Shown here one piece after another: positions 22,576 through 36,763 of a stretch of DNA of 64,000 nt (positions within the stretch are counted from its first letter, which is position 1; every line of letters begins with the position of its first letter). A model generated the notes under the pieces. That model was not told the DNA's origin and ran no database searches. It saw only the letters and a list, made by a program, of their open reading frames with translations. Position numbers and translations under genes: made by a program. Source of the stretch: Chionoecetes opilio (lineage: Eukaryota > Arthropoda > Malacostraca > Decapoda > Majidae); the NCBI GenBank assembly GCA_016584305.1, contig JACEEZ010003474.1:1-64000 (forward strand), given 5' to 3'.

Positions 22576-23098
22576 TAGGGGTGGGCGCGAATCGATTCCG
22601 GAATCGATTCCGACGATTCCACCACAGAGGCAGTGGAATCGATTCCACTCAACGGAATCGATTCCTCGGAAACGATTCCACAGATATTTCACATAGTAAT
22701 TTGAGTAAACACTGAACAGTGGCAGCGTAGAGAGTTTTTGCCATTTGATTGGCCAATAACTCGTGACGGCACGAGAGTTGCCAGTGAAGCTGGCTGGGGC
22801 TCGGCGGACCTCACTCAACCACCACCGGTCATTTCCTCACTGAGTCACTCCTGTCCTCAGCCGAGTCACCCCCGACTCGAGTGCAAGTCCTCCTCAGGAC
22901 GGTACATTATGTCGCGCAGCACCACAACTATGACTAAATTATATTACAAAATGTTTCACTATATAGTGTTTTCTTATTGTAGGGTAGCCTTCATCTCATA
23001 ACAAGTATAATAATATTTTAAAACAAAATATTTATTATATTTTCCAGATATACGTAAAGGAAAGACTAGGTAGTAACTAGCCTAACTAGTAACTAGTA

Positions 23099-23183
<85 letters not shown>

Positions 23184-23238
23184 AATTATAATAGGAGTAA
23201 TAATAGTAATGATAATAATAATAAGAGTAATAATAATG

Positions 23239-23275
<37 letters not shown>

Positions 23276-23621
23276 TAATAATAATAATAATAATAATAAT
23301 AATATAATATGCTCCATAAAATGTAGGTAACAAGCGTAGAAGGCAGTATGAATCGTAAAAGCTACGCGCAATGGAATCGAAACAGCTCCCTGCCAGCCTC
23401 CAGGCGCCAGTGCGCGAGAGGAATCGATACCGGAATCGATGCCGGAATCGTTTCGTGCGAAACGATTCCGGCATCGATTTGTGCTTAACGATTCCGGTAT
23501 CGATTTGTGCTTAACGATTCCGGTATCGATTCCTCTCTCGCGCCGCATGGCAAGACCGAACAGTCTTGCACGACTACTACTACTAATAATAATAATAACA
23601 ATTATTATAATTATAATAAGA

Positions 23622-23659
<38 letters not shown>

Positions 23660-24133
23660 TATAATAATAATAAATAATAATAATAGCAATAAATATGAGT
23701 AATACTACTACTACTACTAATAATAATAATAATAATAATATAATATGCTCCATAAAATGTAGGTAACAAGCGCAGAAGGCAGTATGAATCGTAAAAGCTA
23801 CGCGCAGCGGCGCAATGGAATCGAAACAGCTCCCTGCCAGCCTCCAGGCGCCAGTGCGCGAGAGGAATCGATACCGGAATCGATGCCGGAATCGTTTCGT
23901 GCGAAACGATTCCGGCATCGATTTGTGCTTAACGATTCCGGTATCGATTTGTGCTTAACGATTCCGGTATCGATTCCGGCATCGATTCCTCTCGCGCGCT
24001 GGCGCCTGGAGGCTGGCAGGGAGCTGTTTCGATTCCATTGCGCGTAGCTTTTACGATTCATACTGCCTTCTACGCTTGTTACCTACATTTTATGGAGCAT
24101 ATTATATTATTATTATTATTATTATTATTATTA

Positions 24134-24170
<37 letters not shown>

Positions 24171-24225
24171 CATTATTATTACTCTTATTATTATTATCAT
24201 TACTATTATTACTCCTATTATAATT

Positions 24226-24268
<43 letters not shown>

Positions 24269-24275
24269 TTATTAT

Positions 24276-24308
<33 letters not shown>

Positions 24309-25053
24309 CAGTAGTAGTAGTAGTAGTTGTTGTAGTAGTATCGTTATTCTTACTCCTGCATTGGATTTATTTGTTAAAAGTTGTATATATATATATAATA
24401 TACTATGCATGAACATTTCTTTTATACTATAAACTTATAAAGGAACATAAAGCAAAGTGTGATTACTATATTTGACATTTATTATGTTCATAATGAGTAC
24501 AACAAAGATTATTTTGATTAATCCTTCATATGAAAATATTGTTAACGATTACAAAGACTACTGTGTATAGTGTATAATATAGAGTAGTCTTTGACGATTA
24601 CAATGGACATGACATTGTATGCAAATTCATTTATGAAAAAATATGGCATTACTCCTTACTACACATCAAATAAATACATACAATACAAAATTCATACAAT
24701 ACAATATTATTAAAGTAGATTCACAGCACAGAATCACAGTTACATATCACATCATGGAATGAAAATTCAAATATATATTAAAGGATGCAAACGAAAAATA
24801 CTTATTCATAGTAAACGAAATTATAGTAGAAAAATATAACATCCTTAAACAAGGACTAGCATATTGTACAATAAATTCATTTCTTAAATAAGGACTACAA
24901 TATAAAACAAATAATCCTTTCGTTAATTTTATCAATTCTCCGGAAAAAATAGGAATAGTAGTCCTCTCCTTAATGAAATAAGAGTAGCAGTCCTCTCCTT
25001 AATTTAACAGGTGTAGCAGTCCTCTCCTTAAATAGGAGTAGCATTTCATTACC
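22576..25053. mobile_element. hAT unit C, non-coding half
   Basis: Begins TAGGGGTGGGCGCGAATCG. It carries palindromic ATCGATTCC motifs, a segment with TTGGCCAATAACTCGTGACG, three microsatellite/foldback modules (23090-24350), and an AT-rich tail from about 24365 to the transposase stop. This is the cleanest copy. Its reverse complement makes up 34952-37351. Confidence 0.9.
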
Positions 25054-26520
25054 TTACTCTATGTTCTTATTTAGAAAAAGAATCATGTTGACATTTTTGT
25101 CTTTCAGAGTGCTACGCCTCTGCGATATTAATTCTCCTGCTTTGGAGAAAAGTCTCTCAGATGGGACTGATGATGCTGGTACACAAAGAATTTTTTTTAC
25201 CAGTTCAGAAAGGTTTGGGAAAATTTGTGATTTTTTCTTCCACCATGAAAGTGGATCTTCACATCTGGGAACTCTTGGCTCTTCAAAATATCGCCGCAAC
25301 TCTATGCATGCCTCTGTAGATGGACGTGAGGTTACCTGTGAGGTCTTCTCTGCTTTGGCATCAAAGCTTTTCCACAACGATTTTTTTCCTGCTTTTGCTG
25401 TTGATTCTGATTCTAAAACCACAGAAGGCGCAGATAATGTTTCTTGGGCATCATCTGTATATTTCGAGCGTAATTCGCTTAATATACGCTCTTCTATGGC
25501 CTTGATGTTAGAAACATCTGCAAAAGTAAGCTTTTTAAATCTAGGGTCTAGGATGGTTGCTGCCCCAATGAAGAAAACCCCTTCTACTGTAGGAAACCTA
25601 CGTTTCATTTGTTTTTTTAGTTCCTGACATAACGGGAAACTACTTAACATCTGGACATCCATGTCGTCATCAATACACTGCAGTGAATCTTGCAATCCTC
25701 TTACAATGGGGATAACTTTCGAGAGAGATGTAAATTTTTCTGCTGACAATTCTTTTGTCGCCTCATCAAAATACTGTAATACAGCTATTGCCTTTTTTGT
25801 GAGGTTAAGCTCATCACTGCTAAGGCACAAGTCATTTTTCCCTAGCAAGCAAAGTGTAGTAGTGACGAGATCACTTTGCTGTACGAAGCGTTCCAACATA
25901 TGATAGGTCGAGTTCCACCTGGTCTCTACATCTTGAATTAGCTTTTTAACCTGAACACCGTGCTGTTGTTGAAGCTGGCTCAGCTTATCAGAGGCTTTGA
26001 CACTATGGTGGAAAAAAGTAACAATTTGTTTTACTTTAGTTTTCAATATTTGCATCTCTCTTGTGCTCTTCATTGAATCTTGCACTACTAAATTTAGTGT
26101 ATGAGCAAAGCATGGAATATGGCGTAAATTCATGTGTGTCTTTATTGCTGAGATCATATTGGCAGCATTGTCAGTTATAGCACAACATATCTTATCTAGA
26201 ATTTTCCACTTGTTGCATATATGTGTCAGTTCCTCTGCAATATTCTCTGCTGTATGGTTGTTTGTCATTCTGACTGTTTCTAATACAACAGACCTCATAT
26301 TATAATCAGAAGAAATGAAGTGTGCCGTGACAGTGAGGAAGCCTTTTGTTTGCCTGGATGTCCAGATGTCTGTAGTCACTGCAATGTTTCCTGCACTTCC
26401 AGCTCTTTACTGATTTTATGAACTTCTTGTTCATAGAGAGATGGTAGGTGAGTTCTCGTCAACACTCTGCGACTAGGAAGCCCATACCGAGGATTTAGGC
26501 CATGAACGAAACTCTTAAAT
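25054..26520 (-). pseudogene. hAT transposase copy C (nearly intact, one frameshift)
   Basis: The best-preserved transposase: 441 codons run uninterrupted from TTDIWTS (near 26365) to the stop at 25054-25056. It keeps both catalytic Asp contexts (TTDIWTS, ITDNAANM), the EEP-containing segment likely to hold the catalytic Glu, WWKKK, and the hAT dimerisation block ending FLNKNIE. A one-base loss near 26397 shifts HKISKELE out of frame relative to copy B. Upstream of KSFVHGLNPRYG the sequence departs from copy B exactly at about 26520 and enters AT-rich DNA. There it gives a different leader (ORF start at 26627) that lacks SITEDKG. Confidence 0.9.
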
Positions 26521-29500
26521 TCCCCCGATACGGGACGTAGGTTCTGGAATTCTTTCGGCATCAAGTTTTCAACGATTTTTAATCTTTGCTGTTGGATTAT
26601 TCTATGCAAGAGGCAGAAGTCTGACATACTTTATTAAGGTAATACCAATATTCCTTTTCCTTAGATTAAAAAATTTAAAATAATTTTTATAGTGGTCTAG
26701 ATAAAATTAAAATACCTTAGGGATTAATTTATTTACTAGTAATTTACTCGGATCTTAAAATTTGAGTTTTCCTCATTATATGTATTCTAGGATACTTTCG
26801 CAGAGATGTTTTGCTTCTTCCATAGAGTATACGGTATGCCATGTTTAGAAAAATATACGTCAAAGGGACATACCACAACTTCAAGAAATTTCGGTACTGT
26901 TAAGTTACATTTTCCTGTCTCTAATGTTGTCATTCATCCTTGCTTAGTTAACATTCAATGCTATTATGAAAAATTTCTGAACATTTTTTTTTTAATATTT
27001 ATATAAACATTGATATAATTTGTTATACACATAGAAATTCTATTTGCTATGTATTATATAGAAAATATGTATAATCAAATATATAAATTTCATTGTTATA
27101 TATAGTTATCTCTACTATTTTAAATAAATTATATTAAAAATTAATATGCAATGTTTAATATAAAATGAAAACTTGCATTTGTATAGATTCAATTAGTTGA
27201 TGTAGCAATTACATGTAGTCTTCTCAGGTGTCCATAAGGAGATTCCAGTAAACTAATGACGAATTTAGTGAATAGGCGGACCATACCTGAATCTATGGAT
27301 AGTTCTGAATCGAATGCTATAAGGTTCATTCCATGTTGGACGATCTTCTAGGGAATTCTTCTGACCGGACGATGTATCCTGATTTCACACTTTGAGTATG
27401 TAATTGTCGAACTTACGAAGAATTTTCCGTCCCTATTGAAGCTATATTTTCGCATGAATTGCTAATTTTGATTCGTACTGTTCTTTAACAATATTTTTGA
27501 GATTTCTCATTATATTAATATATAGGATTAATTTACTCTGGATAATTTTCGCACATAGTAAGTATTTCAGAGTACTCATCTTCTTATCAATAGTCATTTC
27601 GTACGGCGGAATTAGCAGAATATTTAATCCTACTTACGTGTACAGGCTAAATGTTCCTATTATCATATAATTTTTATTATTTATTGGTTTTTATTAAAAT
27701 AATATATATAACATAAGAATTAATATTTAGTGATGAAGTATGATGAATTATATAAGATTTGCTAAATGCCTAGCTATAAATTAATAATATTTATAAATTA
27801 GCTAATTGCTTGTGATTAACTATATGCAGTATGAAAAGATTATTGAAATTTAATTTGATATTGTGACACTGTATATTTTACCATAGGATATTGCTGATGT
27901 GGAGTAGAACAGCGGTTGAGTAAACGTTTCAGAGAGATGCCAGCGGTTCATACTTTTGCCAACTTGTCAGATCTAATCACACATATCACTTCATTTAGAT
28001 TATGATATATTCTTGTAGTGATATGTACGTATATTAGCATTCTGGTTGGACTTTATGGCGAAGATGTAATGATGGAATCATTGTCACCTATTAAGAATCC
28101 ACATAAAATTGCTAAGGACTATGTTATACAATGTAGTTTAGTTTCAGCATTGAAAAAACAAAGATATGGATATTCTAACGTAAATGGTTAGTATGCATTT
28201 TGCAACTCACCGTCTACAAATACCCCAATTAAAAAGCTAAGATGTTTGAACATGGAAGATAGCGTATTTAAACAAGGGCTCACTTCAGCATTTTCGATAT
28301 AATTACATTCTTTGTATTTACAGTAAAACTGAATAGCAATACGGAATTCATATATCATCAAAAGTAGAGAAAGAATGTGTGGAAATTGATACTGCAATAT
28401 GATTGCATAGGCAACACTCATTACGTACGCATTCTAATTTTAGATGCAAATACAGAATGAAGATGAATTTAAATAAAGAAATCAAAATGCTTTCAACCAT
28501 TAAACCTGGAAAACACCTTCCAATCACTGTTCATTAAGATGAATTTAGCATGAGAACCAATGTGGCCAGGATAGCTCTGAGACAGAAAAATGATTTTCAT
28601 AATGAACATTGTAAGGAAGAAATGTGCTTAAGAAAGGACTTACCTACAGATTAAATTATTAGAGATTTGCTAGTATCAAGAATGCTCAAAAATTCATTTA
28701 GATGATGGCTAAATTACAAAGATCATGTTTTATAGCATGTTCCAACTAAATTATTTCGTATTAGTACTATTTAAAAGAAAACTTTATCAAATAATGTGTT
28801 ATCTCTAAAGTGATATTCTAGACATTTTAAAATTATTTGCATTATTCCTGATGTGCCATAGAGAGAGTATGAGGAATTCTCTAAATTAATATGAATAAAA
28901 TTTCGTGTGTATTTTTGATAGAATGACAAGGAAAATTGCTAAATTTGCAACAATCAATGCTATAAAGACTACGTCATTATGTATAATAGCTAGCTTATTT
29001 AAAACAAATTCCTAGGATAGATCACTTTAATTGCGAAAAGAAATTTTAAATTTGTTTAGAAAAACTCTCTTTACACATATAAGTCTTCTAAGACTATCCC
29101 TTGGAATATTGAATCAATTGAAGATAAATACAAGTTCAAAAAATAAAAAAATAAATACTTCATGAATAAGGAATCCAATTTACTAAGATATCAGAACTCT
29201 TTTCTTAAGTATATATATACTATTATTCTAATATGATAAAATAATAGAAAGTATTTTAAAGATATTAATATTTATAAATGATTATGTAAATGAATTAAGG
29301 TTTAATAAATTCTACTATATTTATAATAATAAGATATATATTTATTACATAAAAAATTTAATTTCTCAGATTATGAATTAAAATGTTTGAATATATATGT
29401 TTAATATGTATTGAATATTGTTTCTCAGGAGCTATATAATAAATGTTTCTAATATAGGATTCTTAACCAATGTACTTTATATAACGCTTAATGTCTTGAA

Positions 29501-30690
29501 TCGTTAAATAATATTATAGTATCGATAAATATTTTTGACTCGATTACAATGTAATGGAAGGAAACTTTGTTTATATTCATAAAAAGATCATATATAAATA
29601 TTATATTATGCAATACAATTTTATAAGATATAATATTTATATAAGTATAAAGTAGTTTATATACTCATCAATTCTAATTAATATTATTAATAATAAAATT
29701 TCTATCATAATATTATTATTATATAAAATTTTAAATATAATAATTATAAATTATAAGTAAATCGGAAAAGAATACAATCTTCAACTACCAAAAGAATAAT
29801 AATAATATAATTTAAAAAATAATAAGAAATGTAAGAAAATGATCAATTATTTCGAAAAGAATACATGATCAGATGAATCCTTCCGATGGCCAATATGCTG
29901 ATAATTTAAATCTAAGTAATAATTGATATATAGATTAACCATAATATATGAATGTTATAATTTAAGGATTAATCTTCCTTATTTGTTATAGTATTTGCCA
30001 TCCTAGCGAATGGTTTCTTAAATTATTCTACCTGTATTTTACGAATTATATATTAGTACCATTCCGAATAGTAGTATTCTTTCTATGCGTTGGATTCAGT
30101 AGTTTTCTTTACATAATTGCAATTAGTATATTTATTTATATTATATCTTTATGTTTAATTATTAATTATGATAATATTAGTAAATTTTACTAATTTATAA
30201 TTTATTTGTCTAGCATAATTATCTTATGTTATTATCTATGTGATCTGTTAATTAAAATTGGATTTAAGTAGTGTGAAGGCTGTACGATGCATGCGCGGCT
30301 GTCGATTACCACTGAATCGATCGATCCTAATATGTCAATCAATGGCAGAATTTCCATAATATTCACTATTCAGTATTTTTCAATACTTAATGTATTTGTG
30401 TATAGTTATTACATATCTATTATATGATTCTCATTAACTAGTTCATATGTGTATATGGGAATATATTATATGATTAGATTCATCTCCTAATTACGACTAT
30501 TGAACAATAAATTTTTGTAAAGAATGACTATCACCGTTGTAATATGTTCAGTTCTAATACTATCGAAAATGAATATGTTTAAAATTGTTTGTTAAGAATG
30601 TACTGTCAGAGCAATGTTGACGAACTTCTACGACTCATGATAGAGTAATAAAGTCAGTGGAAGTCTGAACTGCAGTATCACAAGGAATTG
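26521..30690. other. AT-rich stretch without genes
   Basis: About 4.2 kb of very AT-rich sequence with no ORF above about 80 codons and no clean repeat. Composition changes abruptly at 26520, inside the hAT gene. This is where the minus-strand units must give way to plus-strand ones. I could not align it convincingly to either, but the next segment aligns to a degraded plus-strand unit, so this part may be the same material degraded further. Confidence 0.6.
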
Positions 30691-31950
30691 GACTCAGGGA
30701 ATGCAAACGGTGTATGTCCGGTCCTCATACTCAGTAATGGGCTTGTCAGTATTGGATGAAAGCAAACCATCAGCATCAAGCAAGAATTATATTCAATAAT
30801 GGAAATTTGCAGATATTAGTTATTGGAATCGAAAGATCGAAAAAGTTCATGATTACGCGATTCCATCTTGTCCAAACTAAATTGAAGGAACATAATAACA
30901 AAAAAGATAAAATTATAAAGAAAATGAAGTCATATTCACTAATGAAAAACGTTAAGTGAGAGTTTTCATCAAACCTGGAGTCGTAATTCATGATTAAGAC
31001 TAGTGAAATCAAAATCAAATAAAAGCTGCACGGAAAGCAATATACACAACTTGTTCTAGGAAACAATGAGCCTACTGTAGGCAATCATTTCAATAATGAA
31101 TATGTTGCTATTGAATTCAAGAAAACAACTCAGAAAAATTTAAGATCCACAAATATATGAAATTAAAAATTATTGTGCTACTGAATTGCATGATCTCAGC
31201 AAATGAAAGCCAGAATTTAAGCCATTTCCATTTGATGACAAAAATAAGTGTAAATAACTACAAAGAGTGAAATTCATTGACAGAAAGATAAATATTATTT
31301 ACACTATTTTGAAGTCTAGTAAGCTGAGCCTTTAACGCACGTTTAAAAAAGCTATCAGATTAGGCCAGGTGAACTCGACTTCAGTTGGAACTTTCATCAT
31401 TTAATTAATCATTGCTGAATGCAAAAGAATGTGCAGTATGAGCAAACATAAGCAAAAAGTCTTTGTAGGGCAAGTAATCACAGAGAAATTCAATGTCTCG
31501 ATGTTAGACCCATTGTAAGATGAAAGATACTCATTTGTGACAAACCAGTTTTTCATGGACCTAACTGAAAAAAAATTAGTTCAGAGGCTTCTATGGGTTT
31601 TACAACAGCCACTAACAGCTTAAAGTCTTGAGTAGAAAAAAGCCATAAGATTATACAATACAAAATGAAGAAGTCAATAACTTTGCTGCCTTCTAAGGGA
31701 AGATCAACAGCAAAGAGAAGGAAAAAGCTTTCAACTTGTGCGAGGGAAAATTCCAGTAACTCACTAGTTAGAATATGAATCGGATATTTTTAAGCAGTCC
31801 TCTTAAGAATATTTATGGTAAAAATGCAATTTTCAGGACTTATATTGTAAAAAATTTTTAATACCGAATATAGTCCTTTGATAACTTTTTCAATGAATAT
31901 TATAGAGTGAACTGATATTTGTTTAAATTATTTTAATAAATGAATTTAAT
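30690..31950 (+). pseudogene. Eroded hAT transposase copy E
   Basis: Aligns in plus orientation to copies B, C and D with many small deletions and substitutions. GTAAGCTGAGCC..AAAAAGCTAT.AGAT..CCAGGTGAACTCGAC (31318-31375) matches the segment encoding DKLSQL..KKLIQDVETRWNST. ATGATCTCAGCAA (near 31190) matches NMISA. GATCAACAGCAAAGAGAAGGAAAAA (near 31700) matches ESTAKAGKK. No frame survives. Identity is far lower than in any flanking copy. Confidence 0.6.
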
Positions 31951-33555
31951 GCATTATTTAAGGAGAGGATCTCATTTTATTGGTAAGGACTATTTATTTC
32001 ATAAGGGATATTTATTGTTTTCCGTTTAATTAATTAACAATATCTTTTATTTTATTCGTATTTTGTATTTATAATAATTATTTAATATGTTGCACATATT
32101 TTTTACTATTGTTACATAATAATATTTTTTACACTTTTAATATTCTTGAATTTTCTATAAATGAATGTTATGTAAGATTTTTATTTTTACTTATTATATT
32201 TCAATTAATTATTAATTAAATAAGCTATATTTATAAAAAAATTTATACATAGTACTTTATAATATAATATAATATAATAATATATATTAATAATATTATA
32301 TAATGATAAAATATTATTTAACATAATAAGATAATAATAAAAATATAATAATAATAATAATAATAATTATATATAAAATGATAATAATAAATATAATAAT
32401 AATAAAAACAAAAATAAATAAGAAAGATATAATAAAAGTAAAATAGAATTAAAATACATACATAATAATAAATAAACATAAATAATAATAAAATATCAAA
32501 TAATTAATAAAAATAATAAAGTAATTAAAAATAATAAGAATAATATATATAATCATAAGATAATAAATAATCAAAATAATAGCCCATAATAGACAATAAA
32601 GGTAATAAAATCTAAAGCATTAAAAGGACAATATGCGATGGCCGTAAAAGCTACGCCAAATGATCGACTCGCACATTCCGGACTTCTCTATAGTTATCGG
32701 AGTTAGAAGTCTAGACCAATCGTTAGCTGACTTATGCATCGATTCCGTTATCGTTACTACATTGATCGTATTTTATATACTCTATCTATAGTGATGGTGG
32801 TTTCGATTCGTATGTGCGATTATATTTCATTGCCTTGTTTTATATTACTATTTTTACACTTTTACTTATATTTATTATATTAGTGAGTATTCGTTTGCAT
32901 ATGATTGTTATTTATATCTTATATAATCTTAAATGTGTATGCTAGATATGATTGATTCGTTTCGACAATATTCGTCTTCGCGTTTCTTTCTCTGGGGTCT
33001 GAATAGCATATCTTCTGAATTGATCTCATACGTCCTGATCGTTTCCATTATATCGCATCTTTGTTATATTCTATAGACTGATGATTTTCATCTATCAGTT
33101 AGCTTACTTATCTTTTTCTATATTTATGATAATAATATTATTATATATTATATATATTATTTATATTGATTATATTATCCTATTATATTATATATTAATA
33201 TTATTATAATTTTTATAATTAATATTAGTTATAGTGTACAAATTAATATATGTTCTTAGGCAAAATATAATTTTAGGGTAGTTATGTGATAGTACTACCA
33301 AAAACCTCGTGGGTGAATTGGTAAGGTACGGTGCACTGTAGCTGCTGGCAACTGTTCCGCCGAGTTGGCTCCAAATGGGAACTCCTAGGACTGGTGCGAT
33401 GATTACTGGAGAGTGAATGTCGGAACTGCAGATGGAATCCGTCCTAGAATTGCGAATACTCGGGAACTATCGTGCCACTGATCGTTCCAATCCGAATCTC
33501 TGGAAGACTCAGCCAAAAATTTCGATCGTAAAAGAATCATCCTTAGATGGACATC
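31950..33555. mobile_element. Eroded non-coding half of a hAT unit
   Basis: The order follows the clean unit at 34952-37351: a TTTAAGGAGAGGA block at 31956-31969, a decayed ATA/AAT tract at 32330-32560, CGTAAAAGCTACGC at 32643, ATCGATTCCG near 32737, further AT repeats to 33290, and a degraded terminal region 33300-33540. It leads directly into transposase copy D, as in the tandem units on the minus strand. Confidence 0.55.
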
Positions 33556-34951
33556 TCTAAAAAAGTGCACAATTCAGCACTTATCCTAAGATAAAGATTA
33601 AGAGTGTTATCAAATCTTCTAAAGGTTCTGATCGAGTTGACAGGAATCACACATTACTCTTAACAAAGATTATAAAACAGTTAAATGGTAGCGACAAACA
33701 TTCGTGACTACACTTGGACATCCAGGCAAAAAAGGTTATCAACTCCGGACAATTCTTATTAGAAATTGGTCTATTGAATGAAAAATGACTAACAACATCT
33801 ACAAGGAATATGCAAGGATCTTCAATTAGGAACATGAAATTTGAGTAAATCGTTTGTATAAAGATTCTGCCAGATGATCAAGCAATAAGCACAAGAATTG
33901 CCATATTGCTATTATAAAATTTAGAAGATTCAATGAAGAGCACAAGAGAGATGCAAATATTGAAAACTAAAGTAAAACAAATTGTTACTTTTTTCCACCA
34001 TAGTGTCAAAGCCTCTGATAAGCTGAGCCAGCTTCAACAACAGCACGGTGTTCAGGTTAAAAAGCTAATTCAAGATGTAGAGACCAGGTGGAACTCGACC
34101 TATCATATGTGGAACGCTTCGTACAGCAAAGTGATCTCGTCACTACTACACTTTGCTTGCTAGGGAAAAATGACTTGTGCCTTAGCAGTGATGAGCTTAA
34201 CCTCACAAAAAAGGCAATAGCTGTATTACAGTATTTTGATGAGGCGACAAAAAGAATTGTCAGCAGAAAAATTTACATCTCTCTCGAAAGTATCCCCATT
34301 GTAAGAGGATTGCAAGATTCACTGCAGTGTTATGATGACGACATGGATGTCCATATGTTAAGTAGTTTCCCGTTATGTCAGGAACTAAAAAAACAAATGA
34401 AACGTAGGTTTCTACAGTAGAAGGGGTTTTCTTCATTGGGGCAGCAACCATCCTAGACCCTAGATTTAAAAAGCTTACTTTTGCAGAGTGTTTCTAACAT
34501 CAAGGCCATAGAAAGAGCGTATATTAAGCGAATTACGCTCGAAATATACAGATGATGCCCAAGAAACATTATCTGCGCCTTCTGTGGTTTTAGAATCAGA
34601 ATCAACAGCAAAAGCAGGAAAAAATCGTTGTGGAAAAGCTTTGATGCCAAAGCAGAGAAGACCTCACAGGTAACCTCACGTCCATCTACAGAGGCATGCA
34701 TAGAGTTGCGGCGATATTTTGAGAGCAAGAGTTCCCAGATGTGAAGATCCACTTTCATGGTGGAAGAAAAAAATCACAAATTTTCCCAAACCTTTCTGAA
34801 CTGGTAAAAAAAATTCTTTGTGTACCAGCATCATCAGTCCCATCTGAGAGAGACTTTCTCCAAAGCAGGAGAATTAATATCGCAGAGGCGTAGCACTCTG
34901 AAAGACAAAAATGTCAACATGATTCTTTTTCTAAATAAGAACATAGAGTAA
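33556..34951 (+). pseudogene. hAT transposase copy D
   Basis: Same protein as copies B and C, in the opposite orientation. 33556-33925 is eroded but alignable: AGATAAAGATTAAGAGT matches EDKGFKS, and TGGACATCCAGGCAAA matches IWTSRQ. From 33926 the match is close: MKSTREMQILKTKVKQIV, VQQSDLVTTTLCLLGKN, hAT dimerisation block and stop at 34949-34951. At least six indels break the frame (around 34112, 34255, 34408, 34487, 34515, 34850). The damage increases leftward. Confidence 0.85.
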
Positions 34952-35736
34952 GGTAATGAAATGCTACTCCTATTTAAGGAGAGGACTGCTACACCTGTTA
35001 AATTAAGGAGAGGACTGCTACTCTTATTTCATTAAGGAGAGGACTACTATTCCTATTTTTTCCGGAGAATTGATAAAATTAACGAAAGGATTATTTGTTT
35101 TATATTGTAGTCCTTATTTAAGAAATGAATTTATTGTACAATATGCTAGTCCTTGTTTAAGGATGTTATATTTTTCTACTATAATTTCGTTTACTATGAA
35201 TAAGTATTTTTCGTTTGCATCCTTTAATATATATTTGAATTTTCATTCCATGATGTGATATGTAACTGTGATTCTGTGCTGTGAATCTACTTTAATAATA
35301 TTGTATTGTATGAATTTTGTATTGTATGTATTTATTTGATGTGTAGTAAGGAGTAATGCCATATTTTTTCATAAATGAATTTGCATACAATGTCATGTCC
35401 ATTGTAATCGTCAAAGACTACTCTATATTATACACTATACACAGTAGTCTTTGTAATCGTTAACAATATTTTCATATGAAGGATTAATCAAAATAATCTT
35501 TGTTGTACTCATTATGAACATAATAAATGTCAAATATAGTAATCACACTTTGCTTTATGTTCCTTTATAAGTTTATAGTATAAAAGAAATGTTCATGCAT
35601 AGTATATTATATATATATATACAACTTTTAACAAATAAATCCAATGCAGGAGTAAGAATAACGATACTACTACAACAACTACTACTACTACTACTGCTAC
35701 TACTACTACTACTACTACTACTAATAATAATAATAA

Positions 35737-35782
<46 letters not shown>

Positions 35783-35837
35783 AATTATAATAGGAGTAAT
35801 AATAGTAATGATAATAATAATAAGAGTAATAATAATG

Positions 35838-35874
<37 letters not shown>

Positions 35875-36351
35875 TAATATAATAATAATAATAATAATAA
35901 TATAAATATGCTCCATAAAATGTAGGTAACAAGCGTAGAAGGCAGTATGAATCGTAAAAGCTACGCGCAATGGAATCGAAACAGCTCCCTGCCAGCCTCC
36001 AGGCGCCAGCGCGCGAGAGGAATCGATGCCGGAATCGATACCGGAATCGTTAAGCACAAATCGATACCGGAATCGTTAAGCACAAATCGATGCCGGAATC
36101 GTTTCGCACGAAACGATTCCGGCATCGATTCCGGTATCGATTCCTCTCGCGCACTGGCGCCTGGAGGCTGGCAGGGAGCTGTTTCGATTCCATTGCGCCG
36201 CTGCGCGTAGCTTTTACGATTCATACTGCCTTCTGCGCTTGTTACCTACATTTTATGGAGCATATTATATTATTATTATTATTATATTATAGTAGTAGTA
36301 GTAGTATTACTCATATTTATTGCTATTATTATTATTATTATTATTATTATA

Positions 36352-36389
<38 letters not shown>

Positions 36390-36706
36390 TCTTATTATAA
36401 TTATAATAATTGTTATTATTATTATTAGTAGTAGTAGTCGTGCAAGACTGTTCGGTCTTGCCATGCGGCGCGAGAGAGGAATCGATACCGGAATCGTTAA
36501 GCACAAATCGATACCGGAATCGTTAAGCACAAATCGATGCCGGAATCGTTTCGCACGAAACGATTCCGGCATCGATTCCGGTATCGATTCCTCTCGCGCA
36601 CTGGCGCCTGGAGGCTGGCAGGGAGCTGTTTCGATTCCATTGCGCGTAGCTTTTACGATTCATACTGCCTTCTGCCCTTGTTACCTACATTTTATGGAGC
36701 ATATTA

Positions 36707-36763
<57 letters not shown>

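Noticed and set aside
25061..25627. 188-codon plus-strand ORF
   Set aside because: Antisense shadow of hAT transposase copy C.
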